From: Hypoxylon rubiginosum | Taxonomy: Eukaryota > Ascomycota > Sordariomycetes > Xylariales > Hypoxylaceae | DNA: 64,000 nucleotides | NCBI GenBank assembly: GCA_902806565.1 | Contig: CADCXA010000021.1 | Coordinates: 682,001 to 746,000 of the forward strand | Direction of reading: 5' to 3' | Shown: piece by piece, positions 24,755 through 34,901 of the stretch | How the letters are laid out: each line of letters begins with the position of its first letter | Numbering within the stretch: position 1 is the stretch's first letter | The notes under the pieces: model-generated | Told to the model about the DNA's origin: nothing | The model's database searches: none | Seen by the model: the letters and a program-made list of their open reading frames with translations, nothing else | Program-made: the position numbers and the translations under genes

Positions 24755-26362
24755 ATGGCGAGCAACGGCGACGTCGACATAAGTCAGCTCTCTCCGGAGC
24801 AGCAGTCCGCTCTAGAGCAATACACGCAGGTCACGGCACAAGATATCAAGGATGCAATACCGCTGCTACAGCGGTCGCAGTGGAACGTGCAGATAGCGGT
24901 GGCCAAGTTCTTCGACGGCGAGGGCCCCGATCTCGTGGCCGAGGCCATGGCCGCCCAGAACGACATTCCGCGACAGCCGGCGAGACATGAGAACCTTCAG
25001 GAAAGCCTGGCATCCTCGAGACCCTTCGGGGGACGACCACTACCGCGAGCAAGACCGGATCCCGCGCCGAGAATCGTACCGCAGCCTCCGACGACCCACC
25101 GCCCGCCATGGCTCCTCGCCGTGCTATTCGCCCCTTTCAACGTCGGGTACAGAGCCCTCTCGACCTTCTTCCGCACCTTCATGTACATATTCACGTTCCT
25201 CCCGGCCTCGATACGGCCGCGCTCGATAACGACGAGCATGACGAGCGGCTGGAAGGGCACGATGGGCCGGCGGATGCTGATGCCGCGCGACACGGCGGCC
25301 CGGTTCAAGCGGGAGTTCGAGGAGGAGTACGGCAGCACGGGCCTGCCCTTCCACGAGGGCGGGTTCGCGCAGGCCCTCGACCTGGCCAAGAAGGAGCTCA
25401 AGTTCCTGCTGATCGTGCTGATGTCCCCGGAGCACGACGACACCGAGTCCTTCACGCGGGAAACGCTACTAGCTCCGGAAATCGTTAATTTCGTCAGCGA
25501 CCCCGACAACAACATCGTGCTCTGGGGCGGCAACGTCCTCGACTCGGAGGCCTTCCAGGTCGCCGCCGAGTACAACTGCACCAAGTACCCCTTCTCCTGC
25601 CTCGTGTGCCTGACGCCCAAGGAGGGCGGTAGCAGTAGCAGCACGCGCATGAGCATCGTCAAGCGCCTCGTCGGCCCCCTCCCGCCCTCGACCTACCTCG
25701 CCGAGCTCCAGACCGCCGTCGGCAAGTACGCGCCCGACCTCGCCGGCGTCCGCGCCGAGCGCGCCGCCCACGAGGTCGCCCGCTCCCTGCGCACGGAGCA
25801 GGACTCGGCGTACGAGCGCTCCTTAGCCCGCGACCGCGAGCGCGCGCGCCAGCGTCGGGAGGCCGAAGCTGCCGCGGCGGACGCCGAGAAGCGCGCCAGA
25901 CAAAAGGCCGAGGCCGCCGAGCTTCGCGCCGCGCAGCGCAAGCAGTGGCGGCGGTGGCGCGCGGCCACCATCGCCCCCGAGCCGCCCGCCGACGCCAAGG
26001 ACGTCGTGCGCCTCGCCCTCAAGATGCCCGGGAACGACCGGGTGGTGCGGCGGTTCGCCGGCGCCACCACCGTCGAGGAGCTGTACGCGTTCGTCGAGTG
26101 CTACGACGTCCTCAACGGTTCGGAAGATGATACGGAAGAATACTACGCGAGCGAGAAGCCGGCGCGGAAACCCGACGGCTACGAGCACGAGTACCGGTTC
26201 CGGATCGCGTCGCCCTTGCCGCGCGTCGTCTACGAGCCGGACGAGGGCGTCACGCTGGCCGCTACTATCGGCAGGTCGGGCAATCTGATCGTCGAGGACG
26301 TGATCCCTGACGACGACGAGGATGATGAAGACGAAGATAAAGAAAGCGAAGCTGGGGCATGA
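24755..26362 (+). CDS. UBA/UAS/UBX-domain protein, ER Cdc48 adaptor (FAF2/UBXD8-like)
   Basis: Single exon, 535 aa. In order: a UBA-like helix bundle at about residues 10-52 (QSALEQYTQVTAQDIKDAIP); a Pro/Arg-rich linker; a hydrophobic hairpin at about 112-150 (PPWLLAVLFAPFNVGYRALS) that anchors this family in the ER or lipid-droplet membrane; a thioredoxin-like UAS domain at about 180-335; an Arg/Glu/Ala-rich coiled coil at about 345-405; a UBX domain from about 410 to 515; and a very acidic tail (DDDEDDEDEDKE). This is the layout of human FAF2/UBXD8, yeast Ubx2/Ubx3 and fission-yeast Ucp10, which bring Cdc48/p97 to ubiquitinated ER proteins for degradation. The UBX loop reads SPLPR rather than the classical FPR. 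GC-rich third positions from residue 150 on suggest strong codon bias. Confidence 0.9.
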   Translation: MASNGDVDISQLSPEQQSALEQYTQVTAQDIKDAIPLLQRSQWNVQIAVAKFFDGEGPDLVAEAMAAQNDIPRQPARHENLQESLASSRPFGGRPLPRARPDPAPRIVPQPPTTHRPPWLLAVLFAPFNVGYRALSTFFRTFMYIFTFLPASIRPRSITTSMTSGWKGTMGRRMLMPRDTAARFKREFEEEYGSTGLPFHEGGFAQALDLAKKELKFLLIVLMSPEHDDTESFTRETLLAPEIVNFVSDPDNNIVLWGGNVLDSEAFQVAAEYNCTKYPFSCLVCLTPKEGGSSSSTRMSIVKRLVGPLPPSTYLAELQTAVGKYAPDLAGVRAERAAHEVARSLRTEQDSAYERSLARDRERARQRREAEAAAADAEKRARQKAEAAELRAAQRKQWRRWRAATIAPEPPADAKDVVRLALKMPGNDRVVRRFAGATTVEELYAFVECYDVLNGSEDDTEEYYASEKPARKPDGYEHEYRFRIASPLPRVVYEPDEGVTLAATIGRSGNLIVEDVIPDDDEDDEDEDKESEAGA

Positions 26363-27120
26363 AATGATGGATGGGTGGATAGAATCTTAGTTGTTAATAG
26401 CAAAATCACCCCGATTAACCGTTGCAAAAATTAGTACAAGATCTAGTCACGGTCTGAGATGAGTCGATGGACTTATGATTGTTTCTCGCGCCGTGTGGCA
26501 TTATTAGTAAAACAATGGCTATATTGCCAGCCCAGAGTCTTAAGACCCCTATTCCCATTACGTTAGTAGGTATTTTATTACGCATTATACGCATCCCTTT
26601 TCCGATAGCCTCCGAACGCCGCCAGATTTGTATATGTATATGTACAAGCTTTTAGGATTACAAGATAATAGATACTTTCTATGCAAAGGTCTCCTACGGA
26701 AAGGTGTCTCGTAGATTACTTCATGGTTGGACGAGGCAAAATCCTCCGTCACTGCATGCTGGGCGACGTGACACGGCAGACCCCGAACGCCTTCGACAAA
26801 AGCCGTTTTGCAGAATTGGGTCGGAAAAGCAGCTGTATTAGAGTATGAGCGGTTTGAATATACGACGAGCTATTTAAATTGGGTATCGTTTACCTGTTCA
26901 GTTTTGGAACGACTGCACTCGTCCTCCAAACCCCCTTAGACCCCCCAGTACTTGTCCGTGCTGCGTACTTGCAGTACGGACGCAAAAGGGCCTCGGAATC
27001 CATGCTAGTTATAGCAGCAGACCTCTTGCCTGTCCGAAGACGCCTCACTCTTGATTTCGGCCCCCAATCGCTTTTTCTAGAAGTACATGTTCGACGCCAA
27101 GATACCGCGGTCGTAGAGTC
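26363..27120. other. Intergenic between convergent UBX gene and SF3A1
   Basis: 3' regions of two convergent genes. It includes an imperfect inverted repeat around CGTACTTGCAGTACG near 26968. No gene supported. Confidence 0.5.
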
Positions 27121-28827
27121 TCAGTGGCCTTGCTGATTATCCTTGGCAAATCTTTGATGAATCCGAGCAATCTGTTCGTCGACGTTCACGCTCTGCATGT
27201 GGTTAACATGCGCCTGTGTTCTACCTTCAGGGTTACCGTCAAAGCTGTTCAATGCCGCCCGTTTTCTTCTTGCCATCTCCTCCTCCGTGATAGGCTGTCC
27301 GGTAACACCATCGAATAAATCACCTCGTTGGCTTGCGAATCGCTTCAAGTTATTGGCAACATCAGAATGCGACAAGTTTGTAGTGGCATATCTCGACTCG
27401 GCCTTGGCTTTCTGCTCCTTCCATTGGGGATCGAGTAGCTCGATCCTCATATGTGCCTCCAGCTCGTTCATCGGAATCTGCTGATTACAGTTCGGGCAGA
27501 GAGCCATTTGGGTGCCTTGCCGGTTGGCTGCTCGAGCAGCTGCGCGGGGGACGTAGTTCTCCTTGATCTTCATCGGAGCAGCACCACCCTTGGCCTCGGC
27601 CTGAGCGTGTTGCATACGCAGGCGAGCCTCTTCTCTTTCTCGTATCCGCAGCGTGTCATCGTCCTCTTGCATAACGTTCGGAGGTAGCTGCGGAGCCATT
27701 TGATACGCAGCTTGAGGCTGGGCTGGAACGGATGGATACGGTTGAGCACCAGGCATACGCGGTGCTGTTTGCGCAGGGTGATGAGGCAGGTGATAATTAG
27801 GCGGTGCTGCGTATCCGTTATAAGCATCATCTTCATCTGTAGGCATAGCCTCCTCGATACGCAGGTTAGCACCGACGGAAACCCTACCCTTCTGCTCGAG
27901 GGAAGCATATTGCAATTCGGAGAGGGAGGTTGGTGGAGGTAAGTTGGCTTGGTCATCAGCCTCGGTGAAGACGACTGTCTCGACGACAACGAAATCGTGC
28001 CAGTCGATCTGAGCGTACGTCATCCGCTCCTTCTCTTCGTCCTCTTCTTTCTTCTGTTTTTCGTCCTCTTGATGCTTCCACCACTCGGCCCTCTGTTTGG
28101 CCCGACTCAGTATGTGGAACTTGTCATCGATATTCTGCTGCAATTCAGCGATCCTCTCCTGCTGAACCTTTCCACCATCGCCATCGATGCCACCGGCGCG
28201 TAGGAGCATGGAGTATTGGTCGATAAGGTGTTGGAAGAAGTTGTGAAGACTGTGGTTCGGTCTTAGGAAGTCGAACTGATAATTGCCTGCTTCCCTCTGA
28301 GAAAGGGCGGTCATGAATTGTCTACCATTCTTGGCGACAAACAGCGCCGTCAGCTTCACAACCTCTAGATCCTGGGCGCTGATGTTCGGCATACGCGCAG
28401 AGAATTGGAAATCTGGGGGCTTAGGAGGGCCGGCGGGTTTCTCTTCGACTACAGCGGCAGCTTCTCCGGCGCGGCCAGCGGCGACAGCTGTGCCGCGGCC
28501 CTCTTTGATCTCACCCAGTCTCCATAGGTAGAAGGGGTTGTAGGGATCGGCGTTGCTAAGGAAGCTGAATTTGGGGTTATGCTTTTCTTTTTCTCGAATG
28601 CGATCCTCGAATGCGAGTCCGTTTCTGGCAACAAAGCCCGCTGTCTTTTCAAGGATAGCTTTTTTGACGGTTAGCTTTAGCTCGGCGCAGGCTTGAGAGA
28701 CCAGACGCGAAAGGCGAAAAGCGACAATCAACTTACTTCTGAATTCTTTAGGCGGCAGAACAATACCCTGAGGGGGTTTGATGTCATCTAAGACGGCGGC
28801 TGCATCACCATTAGTATTCGCAGCCAT
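27121..28827 (-). CDS. prp21: Splicing factor 3A subunit 1 (SF3A1/Prp21)
   Basis: Two exons, minus strand: 28827-28737 and 28658-27121, with a 78-nt intron that has a CTAAC branch site (542 aa). Joining them restores the family start PPKEFRTILEKTAGFVARNG. SURP1 spans about residues 30-85 (AFEDRIREKEKHNPKFSFL). SURP2 begins near residue 120 (LTALFVAKNGRQFMTALSQR). A Lys/Glu-rich charged block and the PRP21-type region (DWHDFVVVETVVF) follow, then a Pro/Gln-rich linker. The C-terminus carries a CPNC...H motif and the conserved LLDPQWKEQK and DLFDGVTGQPITEEE segments. The human C-terminal ubiquitin-like domain is absent, as expected in fungi. SF3A1 is part of the U2 snRNP and the pre-spliceosome, acting at branch-site recognition in the nucleus. 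Confidence 0.94.
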   Translation of the reverse strand: MAANTNGDAAAVLDDIKPPQGIVLPPKEFRSKLIVAFRLSRLVSQACAELKLTVKKAILEKTAGFVARNGLAFEDRIREKEKHNPKFSFLSNADPYNPFYLWRLGEIKEGRGTAVAAGRAGEAAAVVEEKPAGPPKPPDFQFSARMPNISAQDLEVVKLTALFVAKNGRQFMTALSQREAGNYQFDFLRPNHSLHNFFQHLIDQYSMLLRAGGIDGDGGKVQQERIAELQQNIDDKFHILSRAKQRAEWWKHQEDEKQKKEEDEEKERMTYAQIDWHDFVVVETVVFTEADDQANLPPPTSLSELQYASLEQKGRVSVGANLRIEEAMPTDEDDAYNGYAAPPNYHLPHHPAQTAPRMPGAQPYPSVPAQPQAAYQMAPQLPPNVMQEDDDTLRIREREEARLRMQHAQAEAKGGAAPMKIKENYVPRAAARAANRQGTQMALCPNCNQQIPMNELEAHMRIELLDPQWKEQKAKAESRYATTNLSHSDVANNLKRFASQRGDLFDGVTGQPITEEEMARRKRAALNSFDGNPEGRTQAHVNHMQSVNVDEQIARIHQRFAKDNQQGH

Positions 28828-29595
28828 CTTGATGGCGGTCCTGGGGCCTCCCTCGTGATATGACTGTGAATGCGAAGGTGGAGGCTGCGGTAGGTGAAAG
28901 TATTGGTCGGGGCGATGATGTTGCAGCGAGTTGCAGTATGTACGAGCTTCTAATAAAATTATCGCGAAGGTTGGCCAGGGTAAAAAGGTTCCACAACAAA
29001 GGAACAAAACGGGTTTAGTCTTCCTATCGTCTTCCTATCGCCCTTACCTCAGCAAGATTGTCACGTGCTTTGTGTAACTTACTTATCGAGAATGTAAGGC
29101 ATACAACAGAATCGGACATTATAGGGTGGGGCACGGAACACCGAGCATGGAGAACCGAACACACGGAGACCACGCCGAAGCTCTAGTATTCACAGTCTTG
29201 AGGATACAGAACTACAGCGCACGGTTTATTCTTTATAGAGTTAATATCCCTCTGCTAGCAAATATTTATATAGGTGCGCAAATAAATATGGGAGATTCTT
29301 CTCTTCTCTTCGATTCAAAAAATAGATATAAAAACTACAGGATGCAAATTGTGCTTAGAAATCGGCATCGACACTAATACCTACAATACTTACCAGTGAA
29401 TTCAGCAGTGAATTCAGCCCCTGGCATAGGACCTTACCTACAAGTGACTAATACTACGCCCTCAAAAAGCCAACGACTAGGCTTGCAGCTGACTATTTAG
29501 CAGTTCCTATTGCTGAAGGAGTTCCGGAGGACGCGAGAACACTTGCCAACCTAACGATACACGCCGTTCTTCTCGCTACAGTTCACTGATACAAT
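28828..29595. other. SF3A1 promoter side, no gene supported
   Basis: AT-rich 5' flank of SF3A1. Short frames only. Confidence 0.45.
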
Positions 29596-29688
29596 ATGTT
29601 CGCCCAGAAAACCGCTGTTACTACCTCAGTCCGTGGATCCGAATATATCCTCAGTTACCACCACTCTCCGAATGCCTCTCTGTTGTAT

Positions 29689-29719
<31 letters not shown>

Positions 29720-30031
29720 CTCACTATTAGCATTAGCATGTTCTTCGCTCTCCTCATCACCGCAGCCATAATGGCCTCGCTTTACATGCTGGCGCTGTCA
29801 ACTACAGGTGCTGGTATTGATTTCTCTATATGGATGTGCCTTGGGTTGTGGTCTCGAATTTGGGGTTTCCTTTTCGTGCTCGGTTTCGGTATGGAGGCGC
29901 TTGTATACGCTGTCCACCTCCTGATCCGACTATTCAGTTGGTATGATATCGACAGCCAGAAGTACAGCTTCCCCGTGACAATGATCTATTATATTATACA
30001 GCACTACATTATGCTATGTTTATGCCTCTAG
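29596..30031 (+). pseudogene. Possible small membrane-protein ORF interrupted by a G30 tract
   Basis: An ATG at 29596 opens a short frame (MFAQKTAVTTSVRGSEYILS...) that runs into 30 G and then stops at TAG. A second frame leaves the G tract as GGT CTC ACT and stays open to 30031, encoding about three hydrophobic segments (starting MFFALLITAAIMASLYML; then WSRIWGFLFVLGF). With 29 or 32 G the two frames would join into one protein of about 145 residues. This may be a real gene with a variable or misassembled homopolymer, a broken gene, or chance. No family recognised. Confidence 0.28.
29689..29718. repeat. Poly(G) run, 30 nt
   Basis: Thirty uninterrupted G on the + strand. It is the most extreme homopolymer in the window, able to form G-quadruplex DNA and prone to sequencing or assembly length error. 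Confidence 0.95.
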
Positions 30032-31096
30032 CTAAGTGTACCGGTCTTGATCCGCGTAAACCGGTTCTGGAGGAGGATATTTCATTTGTTTCATTCAGAA
30101 GACGAATAAGACAATCAATACGGACAGGAAAGGCATAATCGGCCAATCAACTTGGCCATTATCCTAGCGAAGAAAGCCAGCTTTACGTATAAGCACTTAG
30201 AGGAGATATGATGGGAGGACTTCGAATGTAATAGCAGAACATTTCATGAAGAACAGAAATATCTTGCTGTATAATCTTGTCATGCATCATGTTACTTGTT
30301 GCTTGTCTCTATTAGCAGTATTCTTCAAGCTGACCCGTACTACTGTTCGTATAATAATATACTTGTAACCAGTTAATCCCATCTAACGTGGGTTCCCGAG
30401 GTTCGTAGCGAATCAGATCGTTAAATAGAGCGTCCTATTTAGGACCAATTGCTACAGCTGAATCTTTTTTTGGACCCTCCCATTTTGGCCCCCCTGTCCC
30501 CCCTGCCTCCCCTGCGGACCCCGTAAACAGCCCCTGCGCTAATCCGCCTATTCGGATAAGGCCACTGTAGCATCAAACGATTACGCGGATCAACCATGCA
30601 CCTGTCCTGACCTGTCGAGGCCTGCCAAAGATTTCTAGGCGCAACGGCTGGGTGCAAAGAGAGCGAACTAGCAGACTAGAAGCTGTAAAGGAGAATAAAA
30701 ATAAATTTATTCTGACGCCGTATTCACCTTTCCCACCACTCTCACCCCCTTAACCTCTTCAACCTTCTACATCCCATCCCGCCGCACTGCAATTAAAAGG
30801 GGGGAAGATCTATTCATATTCCCCATCCTTTTGCATGGGATTATTCTTTTCATATTGTCTTCTTGTAATGATCGATTTTACTTCTTAACTCTCGTTAATC
30901 AAAGGCTGATTTTCTTTCTTCCTTGTGCTACGTGTGCCGCATAGCGCAAAGGCACCTGTTTCACGGCCACGCAAACACAAGTTCGACACGAACAAAATCC
31001 AAAAGAGGCCACGAATCATCTCTTTGTCTTCCAATTCCTCTTTCCCACATCATCGAGCGCGCTATCGCAACCTGATATTGCACACCGCGAAGCAAT
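30032..31096. other. Upstream region of PMT2, no gene supported
   Basis: Includes a CT-rich leader (about 30727-30920) typical of highly expressed fungal genes. No coding region supported. Confidence 0.5.
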
Positions 31097-34000
31097 ATGG
31101 CGAGGTCCAGCTCGGCGAAACCGCCGTCTACGAAAGTCGCATCCTCCACGTCGCCGAAACCTAAGAACCAGATCAAGAAGAAGCATGACGACTATACCTC
31201 GGAAGGCGTCCAAGACAATGATATCTTCTTGCTGCCCGTATCTGACTACCAGGTCATGCTTGTCTTGACCATTCTTGGAGCTATAGTACGACTATTTCGC
31301 ATCTACCAGCCCACGAGTGTCGTCTTCGATGAGGTGCAGTAAGTTCTATCTGCCAGCCCTACAAGCCAAGACGCATTGGCCAAGGGGGCCGAAGCTGACA
31401 ACAGATGATTTTTATAGTTTCGGTGGTTTCGCGACCAAGTACATCAAGGGTAAATTCTTCATGGACGTCCATCCGCCGTTGGCCAAACTCCTCATCACGC
31501 TCTTCGGCTGGCTTGCCGGCTTCAAAGGCGACTTCGACTTCAAGGAAATCGGCAAGGACTATCTAGAGCCCGGCGTCCCGTACGTGGCCATGCGACTATT
31601 CCCAGCTATCTGTGGTATCTTCCTCGTCCCTACGGTTTTCTTGACATTGAAGGCTGCTGGAACCCGTACTGCCACTGCCGCCCTCGGTGCCGCCTTCATC
31701 GTCTTTGGTAACATCCCCTACTTAATACGCACTTCTCACTGAACTCGAGCTCACATGTACTCTAGAGAATGGTCTCCTTACCCAAGCCCGCTTGATTCTA
31801 CTCGACTCTCCCCTCGTTGCTGCAACCGCTTTCACCGCCCTTGCCTTCACCTCGTTCACCAACCAGCATGAGCAAGGACCCACCAAGGCATTCGACGCAA
31901 GCTGGTGGTTCTGGCTTGTCATGACCGGATTGGGAATGGGAATTACTGTTAGCATCAAATGGGTTGGTCTCTTCACGATCGCTTGGATTGGGACTTTGAC
32001 TCTCGTACAACTGTGGGTGTTGCTTGGGGACACCAAGACTGTCACCATGCGCATCTTCGCGAAGCACTTCCTAGCTCGTGCTTTCTGCTTAATTATCATT
32101 CCCGCGACTTTCTATATGGCCATGTTCGCCATCCACTTCACCTGCTTGAGGAATCCTGGCGATGGTGATGGATTCATGAGCTCCGAGTTTCAGGCAACGT
32201 TGAACAACAAGGGCATGCAAGACGTTCCAGTCGATGTTGCATTTGGTAGCCGTGTCGCTATCCGACATGTCAACACCCAAGGAGGCTACCTTCACTCCCA
32301 CCCCTTGATGTATCCCACAGGCAGTCAGCAACAACAGATCACGCTCTACCCTCACAAGGATGACAACAACTTGTTCTTACTCGAGAACCAGACCCAGCCA
32401 TTGGATATCAACGGCGAACCTATCAATGGAACCGGCGCTTGGGATACTGTCAAGAACATCACCGATAACTATATCAAGAACGGTGATGTAATTCGGCTAT
32501 ATCACCTGGCTACTCACCGTCGTCTTCACTCGCACGATGTGCGACCTCCCGTCTCCGAAGCTGATTGGCAAAATGAAGTGTCTGCTTATGGATACGAAGG
32601 ATTTGCTGGTGATGCCAATGATCTCTTCCGTGTCGAAATTGCCAAGAAGCAGTCTCTGGGACCTCTCGCCAAGGACCGACTTCGTACCATTCAGACCAAG
32701 TTTAGGCTCGTTCACATCATGACTGGCTGCGTACTCTTCTCTCACAAGGTCAAGTTGCCAGAATGGGCTTCCGAACAGCAAGAAGTCACTTGCGCGAAAG
32801 GCGGTACTCTTCCCAACAGCTTATGGTATATCGAGTCCAACGCACACCCACAACTGGCCGGCGACGCCGAGAGAGTCAACTATGTCAACCCCGGTTTCTT
32901 TGGCAAGTTCTGGGAGCTACAGAAGGTCATGTGGAGGACAAACGCAGGTCTGGTTGAGTCCCACGCATGGGACTCTCGTCCTGAGTCTTGGCCGATCCTT
33001 CGTCGTGGTATCAACTTCTGGGGCAAAGACCACCGTCAGATCTATTTGATGGGCAACCCTATCGTATGGTACACGGCGACTCTTGCAGTTGCTATTTATG
33101 TGCTCTTCAAAGGTATCGCTGTTCTTCGATGGCAGCGCAGCTGTAACGACTATTCGAACGAAACCTTCAAGCGGTTCGACTACGAAATCGGTACCTCGGT
33201 GCTTGGATGGGCTTTCCATTACTTCCCTTTCTTCTTGATGCAACGTCAGCTTTTTCTTCACCATTACTTCCCTGCGCTGGTCTTTGGCATCATGGCATTC
33301 TGTCAGATTTATGACTTCGCCACCACTAGATTTGCCATCCCCGGTGTCAGGGAGAACCCCATTGTCAACAAGGCCGGTGTGATTACGCTCTTGGCCATTT
33401 CTGCGGTTGTCTTTGCCCTTTACTCGCCCCTCGCATATGGAAATGCCTGGACGAAGACCGAATGCAGCCGCGCAAAGCTGTTCAGCAACTGGGACTGGGA
33501 TTGCAACAACTTCTTAGAGAGCGTGAGTATTCCTTCCCAAGGCATGCCCGCAAGAGGGCGAGGTTAAGACCCGATGACGTGCATGTATTCTGGTCCTCTC
33601 TCGGATTATTAGATCCAGAGAGTAGGCATATGCACAATTACGTACGAACGATACGCAAAATTTCAGATAGACAGTAGGCTAACATGGATAACTTTAACAG
33701 TACGATGCATACTCAGGAGTTAGTGCAGGCACTAGCGCAATCTCCCAGACACCCCAGCCTGCTGTAGACAACAAGCAGCCACCGGTTCAGCAACAGCAGG
33801 AGTCCCCAAAAGTGGGAATCTCTGGGGCTCCCAAGTTCGAACCCCAGGGACAGAAAGTGATCGGACGGGAGGAGCGGGTCGAGTACCGAGACCAGGACGG
33901 CAACATTCTCAACGAAGAGCAGGTGAAAGCGCTCGAAGGCAAAGTCGAATTCAAAACCAAATACGAAACGAGAACGCGCGTCGTCGACGCGAACGGCAAC

Positions 34001-34204
34001 GAAGTAGACGTGCCGATAGAAGATCTGGCCGCAGCCGGAGTGGCGCCCCCGCACCCCGACGTCCAGGGGGCTAACCAGGAGACTAAGAAGGTAGTTGGGG
34101 ATGACCCTGTCCCCAAGGAAGCATCGTCGAGTAGGGATGGCGAGAAGGAGGCCGAGAGATCGGTTCCGAAGCCGGCTAGCGAGGGCAACGAGGCGACTGT
34201 TTAG
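31097..34204 (+). CDS. pmt2: Dolichyl-phosphate-mannose-protein mannosyltransferase, PMT2 family
   Basis: Four exons: 31097-31338, 31418-31707, 31766-33522, 33701-34204 (930 aa). It is a GT39 ER membrane enzyme that transfers mannose from Dol-P-Man to Ser/Thr of secretory proteins, usually as a heterodimer with a PMT1-family partner. Visible features: a polar N-terminus; the first membrane helix at about 53-67 (YQVMLVLTILGAIVRLFRIY); the catalytic Asp-Glu pair at residues 78-79 in FDEVHFGGF, rebuilt exactly across intron 1; the FFMDVHPPLAKLL segment; an alternating hydrophobic bundle; a lumenal MIR region (GGYLHSHPLMYPTGSQQQQI; RLYHLATHRRLHSHDVRPP; FRLVHIMTGCVLFSHKVKLP); and a C-terminal membrane bundle with HYFPFFLMQRQLFLHHYFPA. 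The MIR sequence is of PMT2 type. The last exon encodes a separate 168-residue hydrophilic tail (Gln/Pro then Glu/Lys-rich) beyond the usual core end. Confidence 0.95.
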
Positions 34205-34901
34205 GCATGTCGGCGCATCGCTCTAATACATGCCTAATTTCACATCGCACCTTGCCATGTAACAAAATCATCGCGAAATCTCCACTGGCATTGCTTTTCC
34301 TATCGAGTTCAGCAATCTGGCAGGTCAGACGGCGTGTCAGCTAGGCTCATCATGTATACCACCATAGTAATGAGGATCATGGAGGGAAAACCAAAAAGAA
34401 AGCTTGGGGGATGTGGAATTGTAAACAAGAAAAAAGGGGAGTGAGGCTATTGGCGTAATTGTCTCCGTGAAGACAAGCTAAACTACGTCAGTTAACACTA
34501 GCTGATCGCAGCTTATTTTCCTTTAATATGAAGATTCTACTATGTACTCACATGCGCTTGTCGATTGGTTCCCGTCTAAATATCGGAACGATGTGAGACT
34601 TGCGTTGTCATGATCGTCTTGAGAAAAGAGACCGTTGCAATAGCTAGCTGCAGTCACCGACCTTCCGCGGGCCGAGTTTCCGCTATGCTGGAGCTTAGAC
34701 GGACGGCTGGAGGGGTTCCGGGCATGATAGCTTGTTGTAGGCATTTTATTAGATGTTATAACCTGCTCCGTCTTCCGCTCGGCACTTTCGTAGCTCTCCG
34801 TGCGGAGACAAATATGTATCATGAGCAGAGGCTACAAGTATCTAACTTGATAATATCTACTAACAGCAACTTGTTACAGACCAGAACTCAGAAACTTAGC
34901 G
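34205..34901. other. Intergenic between PMT2 and the GFA-domain gene
   Basis: PMT2 3' flank and promoter of the next gene. No coding region or repeat of note. Confidence 0.5.

Noticed and set aside
25108..25488. Plus-strand frame inside the UBX gene
   Set aside because: Shadow of the GC-rich UBX coding sequence.
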